This document shows positions 8,049 through 17,205 of a DNA stretch of 64,000 nt, piece by piece (position 1 is the first letter of the stretch; every line of letters starts with the position of its first letter). The position numbers and the translations under genes are program-made. The DNA lies in NCBI GenBank assembly GCA_001899065.1, contig MKUZ01000024.1, positions 62,128-126,127 on the forward strand. The letters are read 5' to 3'. This stretch comes from Devosia sp. 66-22 (GTDB lineage: Bacteria > Pseudomonadota > Alphaproteobacteria > Rhizobiales > Devosiaceae). Under the pieces are notes generated by a model. The model was given only the letters and a program-made list of their open reading frames with translations, searched no databases and was not told the origin of the DNA.

Positions 8049-9032
8049 ATGTCCAGGATCGATATCGTACTGCCTGAACGGATCTTTGCGGGGACGCGCG
8101 CCACGCTCGAGGCCGAGTTTGCGCCGCACTTCCTGGCGGAGGCGGCCGATCGGGCCCGGCTCATCGCCGAGATCGCGCCGCGGGTGCGCGCCATCGCGCG
8201 CGGCAACCATGTCCCCATCGACAAGCCGCTCATCGACGCCTTCCCCAATCTCGAGATCATCGCGGTGTTCGGTGCCGGCTATGACGGTGTCGATGTGGGC
8301 TATGCGCGCGAGCGCGGCCTCGTCGTCACCAATACGCCCGACGTGCTCAACGAGGAGGTGGCCGACTACACCATCGGCCTGCTGGTCATGACGGCGCGCG
8401 ACCTGCTGCGGGCCGAGCGCTATCTGCGCGACGGCTCGTGGGCGCGGCTTGGCCAGTTTGCGCCCACCCCCGGCTCGCTGCGCGACAGGACCGTCGGGCT
8501 TGTCGGGTTCGGCCGCATCGGCCGCGCCATCGCCCGCCGTCTCGACGCGATGCGCATTCCGGTCGTCTATCATGCGCGCCATGCGCGGCCGGACGCTGCC
8601 TATCGCTACTATGGGTCGCTGCTCGAGATGGCGGCCGACGTCGACACGCTGATCGTCGCGGTCCCCGGCGGCGCCGCGACCCGGCACCTGGTTGATGCGG
8701 AAGTGCTGGCGGCTCTCGGCCGGCGCGGCATCGTCGTCAATATCGGCCGCGGCTCGGCCATTGACGAGGATGCGCTGATCAAGGCGCTCGAAACTCACTC
8801 GATCCAGGCGGCCGGTCTCGATGTGTTTTCGACCGAGCCCGCAATCGATCCGCGGTTTCTCACGCTCGACAATGCCGTGCTGCTGCCGCACTCCGGGTCC
8901 GCCTCGCAGGTCACGCACGGCGCCATGGGGCAGCTCCTGGTCGACAATCTGAAGAGCTGGTTCGGCGAAGGCCGCCCCCTCACGCCGGTGCCGGAGACTC
9001 CCTGGCCTCCCGCGAGGCGGCTGCAGTCGTGA
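8049..9032 (+). CDS. D-isomer-specific 2-hydroxyacid dehydrogenase (NAD(P)-dependent)
   Basis: 327 residues. The N-terminal catalytic half contains ISR-like [11 protein letters not shown]. The Rossmann domain starts at [20 protein letters not shown] (GxGxxG), followed by [14 protein letters not shown]. The catalytic Arg/Glu/His set is represented by NIGRGS, the Glu in DVFSTEP and the His in LPHSGS. This is the glyoxylate/hydroxypyruvate reductase branch of the family. Two bases separate it from the upstream stop and it overlaps dgoD by 4 nt. It probably oxidises or reduces a sugar-acid intermediate of the galactonate-type pathway. Confidence 0.88.
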   Translation: MSRIDIVLPERIFAGTRATLEAEFAPHFLAEAADRARLIAEIAPRVRAIARGNHVPIDKPLIDAFPNLEIIAVFGAGYDGVDVGYARERGLVVTNTPDVLNEEVADYTIGLLVMTARDLLRAERYLRDGSWARLGQFAPTPGSLRDRTVGLVGFGRIGRAIARRLDAMRIPVVYHARHARPDAAYRYYGSLLEMAADVDTLIVAVPGGAATRHLVDAEVLAALGRRGIVVNIGRGSAIDEDALIKALETHSIQAAGLDVFSTEPAIDPRFLTLDNAVLLPHSGSASQVTHGAMGQLLVDNLKSWFGEGRPLTPVPETPWPPARRLQS

Positions 9033-10177
9033 AGATCACCAAGCTCACGACCTTCATCGTTCCGCCGCGCTGGGTCTTCCTCAAGATCGACACGGACGAA
9101 GGCATCTTCGGCTGGGGCGAGCCGGTGGTGGAGGGACGCGCGCACACCGTCGCCGCCGCCGTCGACGAACTGGCCGACTATCTTGTCGGCCGCGATCCGC
9201 TGCAGATCGAAGACCATTGGAATGTGCTCTATCGCGGCGGCTTCTATCGCGGCGGCGCGATCCATATGAGCGCGCTGGCCGGCATCGACCAGGCGCTGTG
9301 GGACATCAAGGGCAGGGCGCTCGGCGTCCCCGTGCACCAACTGCTTGGCGGCCGCTGCCGCGACCGCATCCGCGTCTATTCCTGGATCGGCGGCGACCGG
9401 CCGTCCGACCTCGCCGCCAACGCCCGCGCCGTCGTCGCCTCGGGGTTCACCGCGATCAAGATGAACGGCACCGACGAGCTGCAGTTCGTCGACAATACGA
9501 CCAAGCTCGACAAGGTGCTGGCCAACATTGCCGCGGTGCGCGACGCGGTCGGCCCCGAAATCGGCATCGCCGTCGACTTCCACGGCCGCGTCCATCGTCC
9601 CATGGCCAAGACACTGGCCAAGGAGCTCGATCCGCTTCGCCTCATGTTCATCGAGGAGCCGGTCCTGAGCGAGCATCGCGAGGCGCTGCGCGAAATCGCC
9701 AACCACTGCAGCACGCCCATTGCGCTCGGCGAGCGGCTCTATTCGCGCTGGGACTTCAAGGCGATCCTGGCCGACGGTTGCGTCGACATCGTGCAGCCCG
9801 ATCTGTCGCATGCCGGCGGCATCACCGAGTGCCGCAAGATCGCGGCCATGGCCGAGGCCTACGACGTGGCGCTCGCGCCGCATTGTCCGCTCGGCCCCAT
9901 CGCGCTCGCTGCCTGCCTGCAGCTCGATGCCGTCAGCTACAATGCCTTCATCCAGGAGCAGAGCCTGGGCATCCACTACAATCGCGACAACGACCTGCTC
10001 GACTATCTCGTCGACCGCTCGGTGTTCGACTACAGCGACGGCCTCGTCGCCATCCCGAACGGGCCAGGCCTCGGTATCGAGATCGACGAGGACTATGTCG
10101 CCGAGCGGGCGGCCATCGGCCATCGCTGGCGCAATCCGGTGTGGCGCCACGCCGACGGCAGCGTCGCCGAGTGGTGA
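9029..10177 (+). CDS. dgoD: D-galactonate dehydratase
   Basis: 382-residue enolase-superfamily enzyme that dehydrates D-galactonate to 2-dehydro-3-deoxy-D-galactonate. It is colinear with E. coli DgoD over its length. The Mg ligands D183, E209 and E235 and the catalytic H185 and H285 fall at the same residue numbers, in [19 protein letters not shown] and LAPHCPLGP. The C-terminus [16 protein letters not shown] is also DgoD-like. The start is GTG, in a GTGA overlap with the upstream stop. Last gene of the operon. No 2-dehydro-3-deoxygalactonokinase or aldolase gene follows in this operon, so the product must be handled elsewhere or the real substrate differs (another sugar acid). Confidence 0.93.
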   Translation: MKITKLTTFIVPPRWVFLKIDTDEGIFGWGEPVVEGRAHTVAAAVDELADYLVGRDPLQIEDHWNVLYRGGFYRGGAIHMSALAGIDQALWDIKGRALGVPVHQLLGGRCRDRIRVYSWIGGDRPSDLAANARAVVASGFTAIKMNGTDELQFVDNTTKLDKVLANIAAVRDAVGPEIGIAVDFHGRVHRPMAKTLAKELDPLRLMFIEEPVLSEHREALREIANHCSTPIALGERLYSRWDFKAILADGCVDIVQPDLSHAGGITECRKIAAMAEAYDVALAPHCPLGPIALAACLQLDAVSYNAFIQEQSLGIHYNRDNDLLDYLVDRSVFDYSDGLVAIPNGPGLGIEIDEDYVAERAAIGHRWRNPVWRHADGSVAEW

Positions 10178-10193
10178 CGCAGCGCTCCCGATC

Positions 10194-10868
10194 CTAGCCC
10201 GGTATCGCGGCGACGAGCCGGCTGGTGATGATGTCGGGGGCGGTGATCGCCGAACCGCAGACCACCGCGTGGGCGCCGGCGGCGAAGGATTCGCGCACAT
10301 GCTCGGGCGTCCACACGCCGCCCTCGACGAACACCGGAACCTTGAGGTCGAGCAGTTCGGCCACGAGGTCGAGGGGCGGCCGGTGTGCGCCCTGCGTCTG
10401 CCGCGTGTGACCGACCATCGTGGTCGCGACGATGTCGGCGCCCTGCGCCACCGCGAGGACCGCCTCCGCTCTTGTCGCGATGTCGGCCATCACGACACCG
10501 CCACGGGCGTGCACGGCGCGGGCCAGCGCCGCGAAGGAGGGACCGGGGCGAGTCCCCTCGGTCGCCTGGATGGCGACGATCTCGACACCCGCGTCCAGCA
10601 GGTTCGCGACATCCTCGAGCGACGTCGTGATGTAGTTGTCGAAGCCCTTGCGCTCGTCCTTGACGATGCCGATCACTGGCAGAGGGGAGGCGGTCTTGAG
10701 CAGCCGCGCAACCGCCGCACCGTCGACGCGGAAGCCGCCCGCTCCACCCAGCGCCGCCGCCTGCGCAAGCAGGGACAGCGTCTCGGGCGCGCGCAGCGGA
10801 CTGAGCGGATTCATCGCCTGCGACGAGACGATCAGCTTGCGCGCGAGCCGGGCGATCACGTCGGTCAT
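10194..10868 (-). CDS. nanE: N-acetylmannosamine-6-phosphate 2-epimerase
   Basis: 224-residue TIM-barrel protein converting ManNAc-6-P to GlcNAc-6-P. Family landmarks: LIVSSQAMNPLSPL near the N-terminus, the lysine in GIVKDERKGFDNYITTS, the VMADIAT segment, TTMVGHTR and the acidic VFVEGGVWTPEHV. It overlaps the DUF4127 gene by 4 nt (ATGA) and is the last gene of the gntR-DUF4127-nanE operon. Together with the ROK kinase of the divergent operon it forms the ManNAc to ManNAc-6-P to GlcNAc-6-P route. Confidence 0.93.
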   Translation of the reverse strand: MTDVIARLARKLIVSSQAMNPLSPLRAPETLSLLAQAAALGGAGGFRVDGAAVARLLKTASPLPVIGIVKDERKGFDNYITTSLEDVANLLDAGVEIVAIQATEGTRPGPSFAALARAVHARGGVVMADIATRAEAVLAVAQGADIVATTMVGHTRQTQGAHRPPLDLVAELLDLKVPVFVEGGVWTPEHVRESFAAGAHAVVCGSAITAPDIITSRLVAAIPG

Positions 10869-12373
10869 GCGGTTGCTCCGGTGAGCGTGACGTCGAGCTC
10901 GAAGCTGCGGTGCCAGGGGAAGCTCACACTGTCGATCGTCGTGCCGGGCGCGAGTTCAGCCAGCAGCGCATTCAACTCGCGCGCCACATCGCGTGCCGCC
11001 GCGGCCTCGCCCGGCGCATCGAAACTGCGCAGGCCCGCATCGTAGGCGCGGCGCACCACGGACTGGTAGCCCCAGTCCTCGATCAGCCGGTGCAGAAGCA
11101 ACCGCCGCGCCGCCGCCGCATCGTAGGTTCCGGCGCCGCGCGCCACCTGCGTTGCAGCCGCAGCGGCCACCACCGAGCCGAGCGCGTTGCCGGCGGTGTT
11201 CCATCCGCCGTAGGCCGCGAGCCGGGTCAGGATGCCGCGCTCACGTAGCGCGTCGATCAGCAGCGGATCGCCGCCATTGGAGTAGCGCAGGTCGGCCAGC
11301 GCCACGTCGCGTCCACCCTCGAGCAGCCGCAGCGCAAGCTCCGCCGTCCGCGCAGCGTCGTTGCGGTCGTCGCCGTCGAACTGGGGGATGTGGCCGCACA
11401 GATCGCGCCGCCTGCTGTCGGGCGCATGGACCAACAGCGCCATCGCCCCCGCGTCATCGACAAGCTCCGCGCCGGCCGCGCGCACCTGCCGGTCGATGGC
11501 GACGCGCAGCGGACCGTTCTCGAAATTGGGGATGCGCTCGAGCCCGGCCGGGTCGGCGCACTCGACCCTGAACCGCGCGGTGCCGTCCAGGATCAGCGCC
11601 AGTTGCCGCGCGACCAGTACGGCGCCAACTTCGTCGGCTCCCGGGTACATGAGCACTTGGCCCGGTATCGGTAGAATCCGGCTCCACTGGGTGAGCCAGA
11701 GCTGCTCCATCGTGCCTGCCGCGAATTCGGCCGTGTCGTCGGCGGTGATCAGCAGCGGATCGATCGCGCCATCGGCGGCGAGCGACAGGGCGTGGAGGTT
11801 GATCTGGTGGTTGCGCAGCCGACGGCGCTCGAAGTCGAGCCGGATATCCCGGGGGATACCGGCCTCGAGCGCTGCCAAATCGGCCCCCGTCTGGCCGGCA
11901 AAGGCGCGATGGTGCACGGCGCCCAGTCTGTGCAGCTCGCGCCCATGCGTCGCCCAATAGTCGGGCTCTTCCTGCGGGTTGTAGGAATCGGAGGCGCGCA
12001 TCACCAGCGTCACGGCGGCAACCGGCAGCGCAGGGTGCCGTTCGCGGATTGCGCGCAGCGCCTCGAGCCGCCCGAGCGCGGTGGCCAGCGGGTCGGCGCT
12101 CGTCCGGGCGGCGATCAGCCCGCCGTAGCAGAGCATGTCGGTCGAGACGACCAGCGCGTCGGCAGCGTCGCTGGCCGCTTCCAGCCAGGCGCCGAGCTCG
12201 TCGGCGCGTCCAGCCTTGCGCAGGTCCGGGAGCGTTTCACGCGGCGGCAGTGCGAGGCTCGCCCCGGCGATCGCCGCCACGTCGGCGGGGAGCCGCACAT
12301 TCACCGGGCGTTCGTCGAGCGGCAGGAGGGCGATCCGCGGACCGCGGCCGGAGGAACTGGCGTCGGCGCTCAT
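10865..12373 (-). CDS. DUF4127 family protein
   Basis: 502 residues, no signal peptide or membrane helix. The signature IALLPLDERPVN at about 14-25 and the later VVSTDMLCYGGLIAAR are the conserved N-terminal blocks of DUF4127. Further conserved-looking segments are VMRASDSYNPQEEPDYW, YPGADEVGAVLVAR, DLRYSNGGDPLL and GWNTAGNALGSVVAAAAA. The many Asp/His/Asn/Arg residues suggest a sugar- or phosphate-handling enzyme, but no function is assigned. It is translationally coupled on both sides: its start overlaps the gntR stop (TGATG) and its stop overlaps the nanE start (ATGA). That context points to amino-sugar metabolism. Confidence 0.88.
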   Translation of the reverse strand: MSADASSSGRGPRIALLPLDERPVNVRLPADVAAIAGASLALPPRETLPDLRKAGRADELGAWLEAASDAADALVVSTDMLCYGGLIAARTSADPLATALGRLEALRAIRERHPALPVAAVTLVMRASDSYNPQEEPDYWATHGRELHRLGAVHHRAFAGQTGADLAALEAGIPRDIRLDFERRRLRNHQINLHALSLAADGAIDPLLITADDTAEFAAGTMEQLWLTQWSRILPIPGQVLMYPGADEVGAVLVARQLALILDGTARFRVECADPAGLERIPNFENGPLRVAIDRQVRAAGAELVDDAGAMALLVHAPDSRRRDLCGHIPQFDGDDRNDAARTAELALRLLEGGRDVALADLRYSNGGDPLLIDALRERGILTRLAAYGGWNTAGNALGSVVAAAAATQVARGAGTYDAAAARRLLLHRLIEDWGYQSVVRRAYDAGLRSFDAPGEAAAARDVARELNALLAELAPGTTIDSVSFPWHRSFELDVTLTGATA

Positions 12374-13119
12374 CAGCTACGGTCGTCCTTGGAAGAGCGA
12401 TAGATCACGAAGTCGTACGAATAGCGGTCCGCCCGATAGAGGCTCTCGGCATATTCCATCCGCCGGTTGCGCGAATCGTAGGCGACGCGCGTGACGCGGA
12501 AGGCCGGCGAGAACTCGGCGACATCGAGCTGGCGTGCGAGGTCGGGATCGAGCACCGTTGCGTGGATCGACTGCTCGGCCTTGCTCACCCGCAGGTGGAA
12601 GCGGTCGGCGAGCAGGTCGTAGAGCGAGCCTTCGACCTCGAGCCCGGCGAGTCCGGGGGCGAGGTGCGAGGGGATGTAGGTGTGCTCGATGCACATCGGC
12701 TCGTTGTCGGCGGTGCGGACGCGATGGATATGCGTCACGCGATCGCGCGGACTGATCCCCAGTTGCGCACCGATCTCGGCGCCCGCGGCGATCTCGGCGA
12801 CCTTGGTGGCGAGCGAGCCGGGCTTGAGCCCGCGGGCGCGCATGTCGTCGCTGAACGACGTGAGCTCCACCGATTTGGCAATGCGCGGCTCGCTGACGAA
12901 GGTGCCGGCGCCCTGTGTGCGATAGACCCGCCCTTCGTGGTCGAGCTGGTCGAGCGCCCGCCGCACCGTGAGCCGCGTGACGCCGAACTGCTCGGCCAGG
13001 TCGCGCTCGGTCGGCATCTTGTCGTGCGGCTTGAGGCCGCCTTCGATCAGGCCGATGAGATGCGCGCGGAGCTGGGCGCTCTTGCTGCCCGAGCGCGCAG
13101 ACGCCTCCACCTGATGCAT
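12373..13119 (-). CDS. GntR family regulator with UTRA domain (NagR/DasR/HutC subfamily)
   Basis: 248 residues. The winged helix (about 14-80) shows LRAHLIGLIEGGLKPHDKMPTERDLAEQFGVTRLTVRRALDQL and VYRTQGAGTFV. A UTRA ligand domain (about 95-240) includes RDRVTHIHRVRTADNEPMCIEHTYIPSHLAPGL and the closing YRADRYSYDFVIYR. This subfamily binds phosphorylated amino sugars such as GlcNAc-6-P. It heads the nanE operon and diverges from the transporter operon at 13290. Two TGGGCTACACCA sites in the gap are close to the NagR/DasR dre consensus, so it probably represses both operons. Confidence 0.92.
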   Translation of the reverse strand: MHQVEASARSGSKSAQLRAHLIGLIEGGLKPHDKMPTERDLAEQFGVTRLTVRRALDQLDHEGRVYRTQGAGTFVSEPRIAKSVELTSFSDDMRARGLKPGSLATKVAEIAAGAEIGAQLGISPRDRVTHIHRVRTADNEPMCIEHTYIPSHLAPGLAGLEVEGSLYDLLADRFHLRVSKAEQSIHATVLDPDLARQLDVAEFSPAFRVTRVAYDSRNRRMEYAESLYRADRYSYDFVIYRSSKDDRS

Positions 13120-13180
13120 CGTCCATCACTCCGCTTGTCCGTCCGCTATCAAGCACAGAGCGGCGCCCTGCGCAAGATAT

Positions 13181-13192
13181 TGGGCTACACCA
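13181..13192. promoter_or_regulatory. dre-like operator, site 1
   Basis: TGGGCTACACCA matches ten of twelve positions of the NagR/DasR-type TGGTCTAGACCA consensus. It is repeated identically at 13246, which is strong internal evidence. It lies nearer the gntR gene start (13119), so it may serve autoregulation. Confidence 0.75.
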
Positions 13193-13245
13193 CGGCGGCG
13201 CGAAATAGCTACTTGACGCGCGCCACGTTTCGCGTCTTCACTAAT

Positions 13246-13257
13246 TGGGCTACACCA
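13246..13257. promoter_or_regulatory. dre-like operator, site 2, overlapping the transporter promoter
   Basis: Second copy of TGGGCTACACCA. Here it is embedded in a perfect 6-bp-arm inverted repeat, AATTGG-GCTACA-CCAATT (13243-13260). A TTGACG -35 at 13213-13218 with a weak -10 around 13236-13242 would put the operator over the transcription start of the binding-protein operon. Confidence 0.78.
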
Positions 13258-13289
13258 ATTTGGCTTTCGGCCGTAGGGAGAGTTGGACC

Positions 13290-14546
13290 ATGAAGCGAAC
13301 TTCCACACTGGATATGGCCAGTCTGGCCACTGCCACCGCGCTGGGCGTGGTGATGAGTTTTGCCGCGACGATGGGCGCCGCGGCGCAGACCGAGATCACG
13401 TTCTCCTACCTCTGGGGCGGCGTCGAAGGCGAAGCCCTCGAGCAGATCATCGCCGACTTCAACGCCAGCCAGAGCAACATCGTGGTCAAGGGCGTCTCGT
13501 CGCCCGACACGACAAAGCAACTGGCCTCGATGTCGAGCACGAGCGGTTCGTTCGATATCTCGGATAATTTCGGCTCGAATGTCGGCGCGTGGGCATCCAA
13601 GGGCATCCTGCATCCGCTCGACGATGCGGGCATCGACGTGGCCGATTTCATCCCGGCCTCGATCGATCAGGTCACCTATGACGGCAAGCTCTATTCGATC
13701 CCCATCGCCGTGCACGACTACCAGCTCATCTACAACAAGAAGCTGCTCGACGAGGCCGGCGTTGCCGTTCCCGCGACGATGGACGAACTGGCCGCGGCCA
13801 TCAAGGCGCTGACCAAGGTGGACGGTTCGGGCAACATCACGCAGCTCGGCCTCGGCTATGCGTGGATGCCCACCACCATGACAGTGCTCGGCTACGCCTT
13901 CGGCGGCGACTGGAACGGCGGCGGCAAGCCGACCCCGACCGACGCCAATGCGATCAAGGGCGTGAACTTCTATGCCGACAATGTGGTCAGGCCCTACACC
14001 TCGGCGGCGGTGAACAAGTTCATCGCCGGCTTTGGCCCCTACATGTCGCCCGAGGATCCGTTCCATACCGGCAAGATCGCCATGGTGATCGACGGCGAAT
14101 GGCGCTCGGCGTCCCTGGGCAAGGTCGAGGGTCTCGACTGGGGCGTGGCGCAGATCCCGGCGGCATCGCCGGAGCTCGCCAATTCGACGCTGGTGGAAGT
14201 GAGCACGCTGTTCATCCCCACCAATTCGCAGCACAAGGCCGAGGCCGCCGAGTTCCTCAAGTATCTCGTGAGCCCGCCGGTCATGGCAAAGTTCAGCCAT
14301 GCGCTGGGCAATCTGCCGGCCCGCACCTCGCTGCTGGGCGATCCGATCTATGCCGATCTGCCCAACTATGCGGCATGGCTCGACGCGCTCAAGAGTCCCA
14401 ACGCCAAGTCGTTCAGCTCGGCGCCCTATGTGACCGAATATGTCACCGATCTGGGCTCGGCATTTGACGCTGTGGTGCAGGGCACGCAGACTGCCGAGGA
14501 CGCTCTCAAGGGCGTTGCGGATCGCTCGGCCACGTATGCCCAATAG
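13290..14546 (+). CDS. Sugar ABC transporter solute-binding protein (amino-sugar locus)
   Basis: 418-residue family-1 periplasmic binding protein. The signal peptide (about 1-35) is unusually long and ends near GAAAQ before TEITFSYLWGG. The ATG at 13290 follows GGGAGAG; the frame is open 45 nt further upstream, but that region carries the operator. The motifs LYSIPIAVHDYQLIYNKKLL and KYLVSPPVMAKF are typical of the family. It overlaps the next permease by 11 nt and therefore lacks the intercistronic hairpin seen after the other binding proteins. Presumed ligand: an N-acetylated amino sugar, from linkage to nanE and the ROK kinase. Confidence 0.9.
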   Translation: MKRTSTLDMASLATATALGVVMSFAATMGAAAQTEITFSYLWGGVEGEALEQIIADFNASQSNIVVKGVSSPDTTKQLASMSSTSGSFDISDNFGSNVGAWASKGILHPLDDAGIDVADFIPASIDQVTYDGKLYSIPIAVHDYQLIYNKKLLDEAGVAVPATMDELAAAIKALTKVDGSGNITQLGLGYAWMPTTMTVLGYAFGGDWNGGGKPTPTDANAIKGVNFYADNVVRPYTSAAVNKFIAGFGPYMSPEDPFHTGKIAMVIDGEWRSASLGKVEGLDWGVAQIPAASPELANSTLVEVSTLFIPTNSQHKAEAAEFLKYLVSPPVMAKFSHALGNLPARTSLLGDPIYADLPNYAAWLDALKSPNAKSFSSAPYVTEYVTDLGSAFDAVVQGTQTAEDALKGVADRSATYAQ

Positions 14547-15486
14547 ACCAAAGCGCAGTTTCCGGCTTCGGCCGGACCTCCCGGGAGGCCGGGCCCTGTT
14601 CAAGGGCCTGGCCTTCGCCTCGCCGTTCCTCATCGGCTTTGCGGTGTTCTTCGCCTGGCCGATTCTCGCCTCGGGCTACTACAGCCTCACCGACTTCAGC
14701 CTCTTCCAGCCGCCCAAGTTCGTCGGCCTCGCGAACTATCAGCGCATGCTGATCGACGCCAAGTTCTGGAAGAGCCTCTACAACACGCTGTTCCTCACCG
14801 TCACGGGCGTGCCGCTGAGCCTTGCCATCGCGCTCGCGGGCGCGCATGTGCTCAATCTGCCGGTCAGGGGCCAGCCGCTGTTCCGTGCGCTGGTCTATCT
14901 GCCTACCATCATCCCCGTCGTCGCCGGCGGCTTCCTGTGGCGCTGGCTGCTCAACGCGCAATACGGCTTCGTCAACGAAATCCTGCGTTGGTTCTCCATC
15001 CCGCAGCCCAACTGGCTGGTCGAGCCCGCCTGGGGCAGCATCTCGGTGCTGCTCGTCTCGCTGTGGACGGTCGGCGGCACCATGCTCATCTACCTTGCCG
15101 CGCTCAAGGACGTGCCGCAGGATCTTTACGAGGCCGCCGCGATCGATGGCGCCGGACCCTGGCGCCGCTTCGTCTACGTCACCTGGCCGACGATCTCGTC
15201 CGTAACGTTGTTCCAGATCGTCGTGCTGCTGATCGCCTATCTCCAGATCTTCACCCAGCCTTTCGTCTTGGCCAAGGATCCGGGTATCGGCTCCTCGACC
15301 TCGTCCGGCCCGGGCGATTCAATGCTGACCTACAGCGTCTATCTGTTCCAGAACGCGTTCCTCTTCCTCAAGATGGGCTATGCGTCGGCAATGGCGTGGA
15401 TGCTGCTGGTCGTGACGCTGGCCGTCACGCTCGTTCTCCTCTGGTCCTCGCGCTTCTGGGTACACAATGGCCGCGCCCGTGATTAG
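14536..15486 (+). CDS. Sugar ABC transporter permease (MalF/UgpA type)
   Basis: 316 residues, six predicted transmembrane helices beginning at LAFASPFLIGFAVFFAWPILASGYYSL. The EAA loop is YEAAAIDGAGPWRRFVYVTWP. The ATG at 14536, inside the end of the binding-protein gene, is chosen because it begins a basic N-terminal tail before the first helix. It overlaps the next permease by 20 nt. Forms the amino-sugar importer pore with that protein. Confidence 0.92.
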   Translation: MPNRPKRSFRLRPDLPGGRALFKGLAFASPFLIGFAVFFAWPILASGYYSLTDFSLFQPPKFVGLANYQRMLIDAKFWKSLYNTLFLTVTGVPLSLAIALAGAHVLNLPVRGQPLFRALVYLPTIIPVVAGGFLWRWLLNAQYGFVNEILRWFSIPQPNWLVEPAWGSISVLLVSLWTVGGTMLIYLAALKDVPQDLYEAAAIDGAGPWRRFVYVTWPTISSVTLFQIVVLLIAYLQIFTQPFVLAKDPGIGSSTSSGPGDSMLTYSVYLFQNAFLFLKMGYASAMAWMLLVVTLAVTLVLLWSSRFWVHNGRARD

Positions 15487-16309
15487 TCTCCAGCGTGGTG
15501 TCAATTGGGTCGCGCAGCGCGCGGTGACGATCCTGCTCGTCGCCGTGTTCGTCTTCCCGTTCGTCGTCATGCTGACCACGGCGTTCAAGCCGACCGACGA
15601 CATCTTCTCGGCGCCACCCGAGCTCTGGCCGCGCACCTGGACGCTCGAGCAGTTCATGCTGGCGGTGAACCAGTTTCCGTTCTTCCGCTATCTCGCCAAT
15701 ACGCTGCTGATCTCGGGCCTCAGCGTCGCGGGCACGCTGCTCGCTTCGCCGCTCGTCGCCTATTCGCTCGCCAAGCTCGAATGGCCGGGCCGCAACCTGC
15801 TGTTCGTCACCGTTCTCGCCACCATGATGCTGCCGCCACAGGTGACGCTCATTCCGGTCTACATGCTGTGGAACGGCCTTGGCGCCACCAACAGCTACCT
15901 GCCGCTGGTGGTGCCTGCCTTCCTCGGCACGCCGTTCTTCATCTTCATGATCCGGCAGTTCCTGCTGGCGGTGCCCGACGAGCTGATCGAGGCGGCGCGG
16001 ATCGACGGCGCCAGCGAGCTTCGCATCTGCTGGACCATCGTCCTTCCCATTGCCCGCCCGGCGCTCATCACCTCGGCGGTGTTCCAGTTCGTCTGGACCT
16101 GGACCGATTTCCTCAATCCGCTGATCTATCTCAACGATTCCGACAAATACACGCTGTCGATCGGCCTCTATTCCTTCTTCGGACAGCACGGCGTGCAATG
16201 GGGACCGCTGATGGCCGCCTGCGTACTGTTCACCCTGCCGGCGGTGGTCATCTACATTGCGGCGCAGCGCTACTTCGTGGGCGGCATCGCCGCGGGAGCG
16301 GTCAAGTGA
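15467..16309 (+). CDS. Sugar ABC transporter permease (MalG/UgpE type)
   Basis: 280 residues with about six helices. EAA loop IEAARIDGASELRICWTIVLP; C-terminal AQRYFVGGIAAGAVK. The stop overlaps the GTG start of the ROK kinase (GTGA), so import and phosphorylation are translationally coupled. As in the first operon, no ATPase subunit is encoded with these permeases. Confidence 0.92.
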   Translation: MAAPVISLQRGVNWVAQRAVTILLVAVFVFPFVVMLTTAFKPTDDIFSAPPELWPRTWTLEQFMLAVNQFPFFRYLANTLLISGLSVAGTLLASPLVAYSLAKLEWPGRNLLFVTVLATMMLPPQVTLIPVYMLWNGLGATNSYLPLVVPAFLGTPFFIFMIRQFLLAVPDELIEAARIDGASELRICWTIVLPIARPALITSAVFQFVWTWTDFLNPLIYLNDSDKYTLSIGLYSFFGQHGVQWGPLMAACVLFTLPAVVIYIAAQRYFVGGIAAGAVK

Positions 16310-17205
16310 GCCGGTTGGCGCTCGGTATCGATATCGGCGGCACCAAGATACTTGCCGGGCTCGTCGACGAGGCAGGCACGGTTCATGCGCAGCATCGCGT
16401 CGCAACCCCGGCAGCAGAAGGCGGGGAAGCGGTGCTGCGGGCCGTGATCGACGCGGCGCGCACGCTAGTCTCGACCACCGACCTCAGGCCGGACGCCTGC
16501 GGCGTTGGCACGGCAGGCGTCGTCGACACGGCCGGGACGGTCGTGTCTGCCACCGACCTGCTTCCCGGCTGGGTGGGCCTCAGGCTGGCGGACCGGCTCG
16601 CCGAGGCATTCGGCCTCAACACCGTCGTCCTCAACGACGTGCATGCCACGGCCGTTTGCGAGGCGCGGCTCGGCGCCGCCCGCGGCTACGGCTCGGCCCT
16701 GATCGTTGCTCTGGGCACCGGGATCGGCGGGGCGCTCATCCGGGGCGGCCGGCTCGATCCGGGCCGGACGGGAATTGCAGGCTCCATCGGACACGTCCTC
16801 GCGCCGCTGCATCGCGGGGCAGTCTGCTCATGCGGCGCGCCCGACCATATCGAGGCCTATGCCAGCGGTCCTGCCATCGAGGCTGAGTACGCCGCGCGGT
16901 CGGGCCGCGTGCTGGACCTGCGGTCCATTGCGGCACGCGACGACGAGCTCGCCCGGCAGGTCATCGCCGAGGCCGGCGAGGCGCTCGGCGGCACCATCGG
17001 CACGGCGGTCAATCTCCTCGACGGCGATATCGTTGTAATCGGCGGGGGCGTCGCCGAGATCGGTGAGCCGCTGATCCGCGCCATCGGCGCCGGGTTGCGG
17101 CGTCACGCGCTGCCGCCGGCTCGCAACGTCCCCGTTGCGCTGGCGCGGCACCGCACGAATTCCTGCCTCATCGGCGCCGCGTCCGCGGCGCTTGGCGGCG
17201 TCTAG
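16306..17205 (+). CDS. nanK: ROK family kinase, probable N-acetylmannosamine kinase
   Basis: 299 residues. The phosphate-binding loop is GIDIGGTKILAGLVD at the N-terminus; the catalytic Asp is in VLNDVHATAVCEARLG, followed by ALGTGIGGALIRGG. The ROK zinc motif reads GHV...CSCGAPDHIEAYASG. The first two Cys are kept, but the usual third Cys is replaced by His, which could still bind zinc. Start is GTG in a GTGA overlap. ManNAc kinase is inferred from nanE in the divergent operon and the GntR/dre control; a glucokinase or GlcNAc kinase activity is the alternative. The stop overlaps the convergent TetR gene by 4 nt. Confidence 0.85.
   Translation: MSRLALGIDIGGTKILAGLVDEAGTVHAQHRVATPAAEGGEAVLRAVIDAARTLVSTTDLRPDACGVGTAGVVDTAGTVVSATDLLPGWVGLRLADRLAEAFGLNTVVLNDVHATAVCEARLGAARGYGSALIVALGTGIGGALIRGGRLDPGRTGIAGSIGHVLAPLHRGAVCSCGAPDHIEAYASGPAIEAEYAARSGRVLDLRSIAARDDELARQVIAEAGEALGGTIGTAVNLLDGDIVVIGGGVAEIGEPLIRAIGAGLRRHALPPARNVPVALARHRTNSCLIGAASAALGGV

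Noticed and set aside
13121-13289. The repeated TGGGCTACACCA considered as a CRISPR or transposon end
   Set aside because: Only two copies, each an internal palindrome between divergent genes, so operators explain them better.
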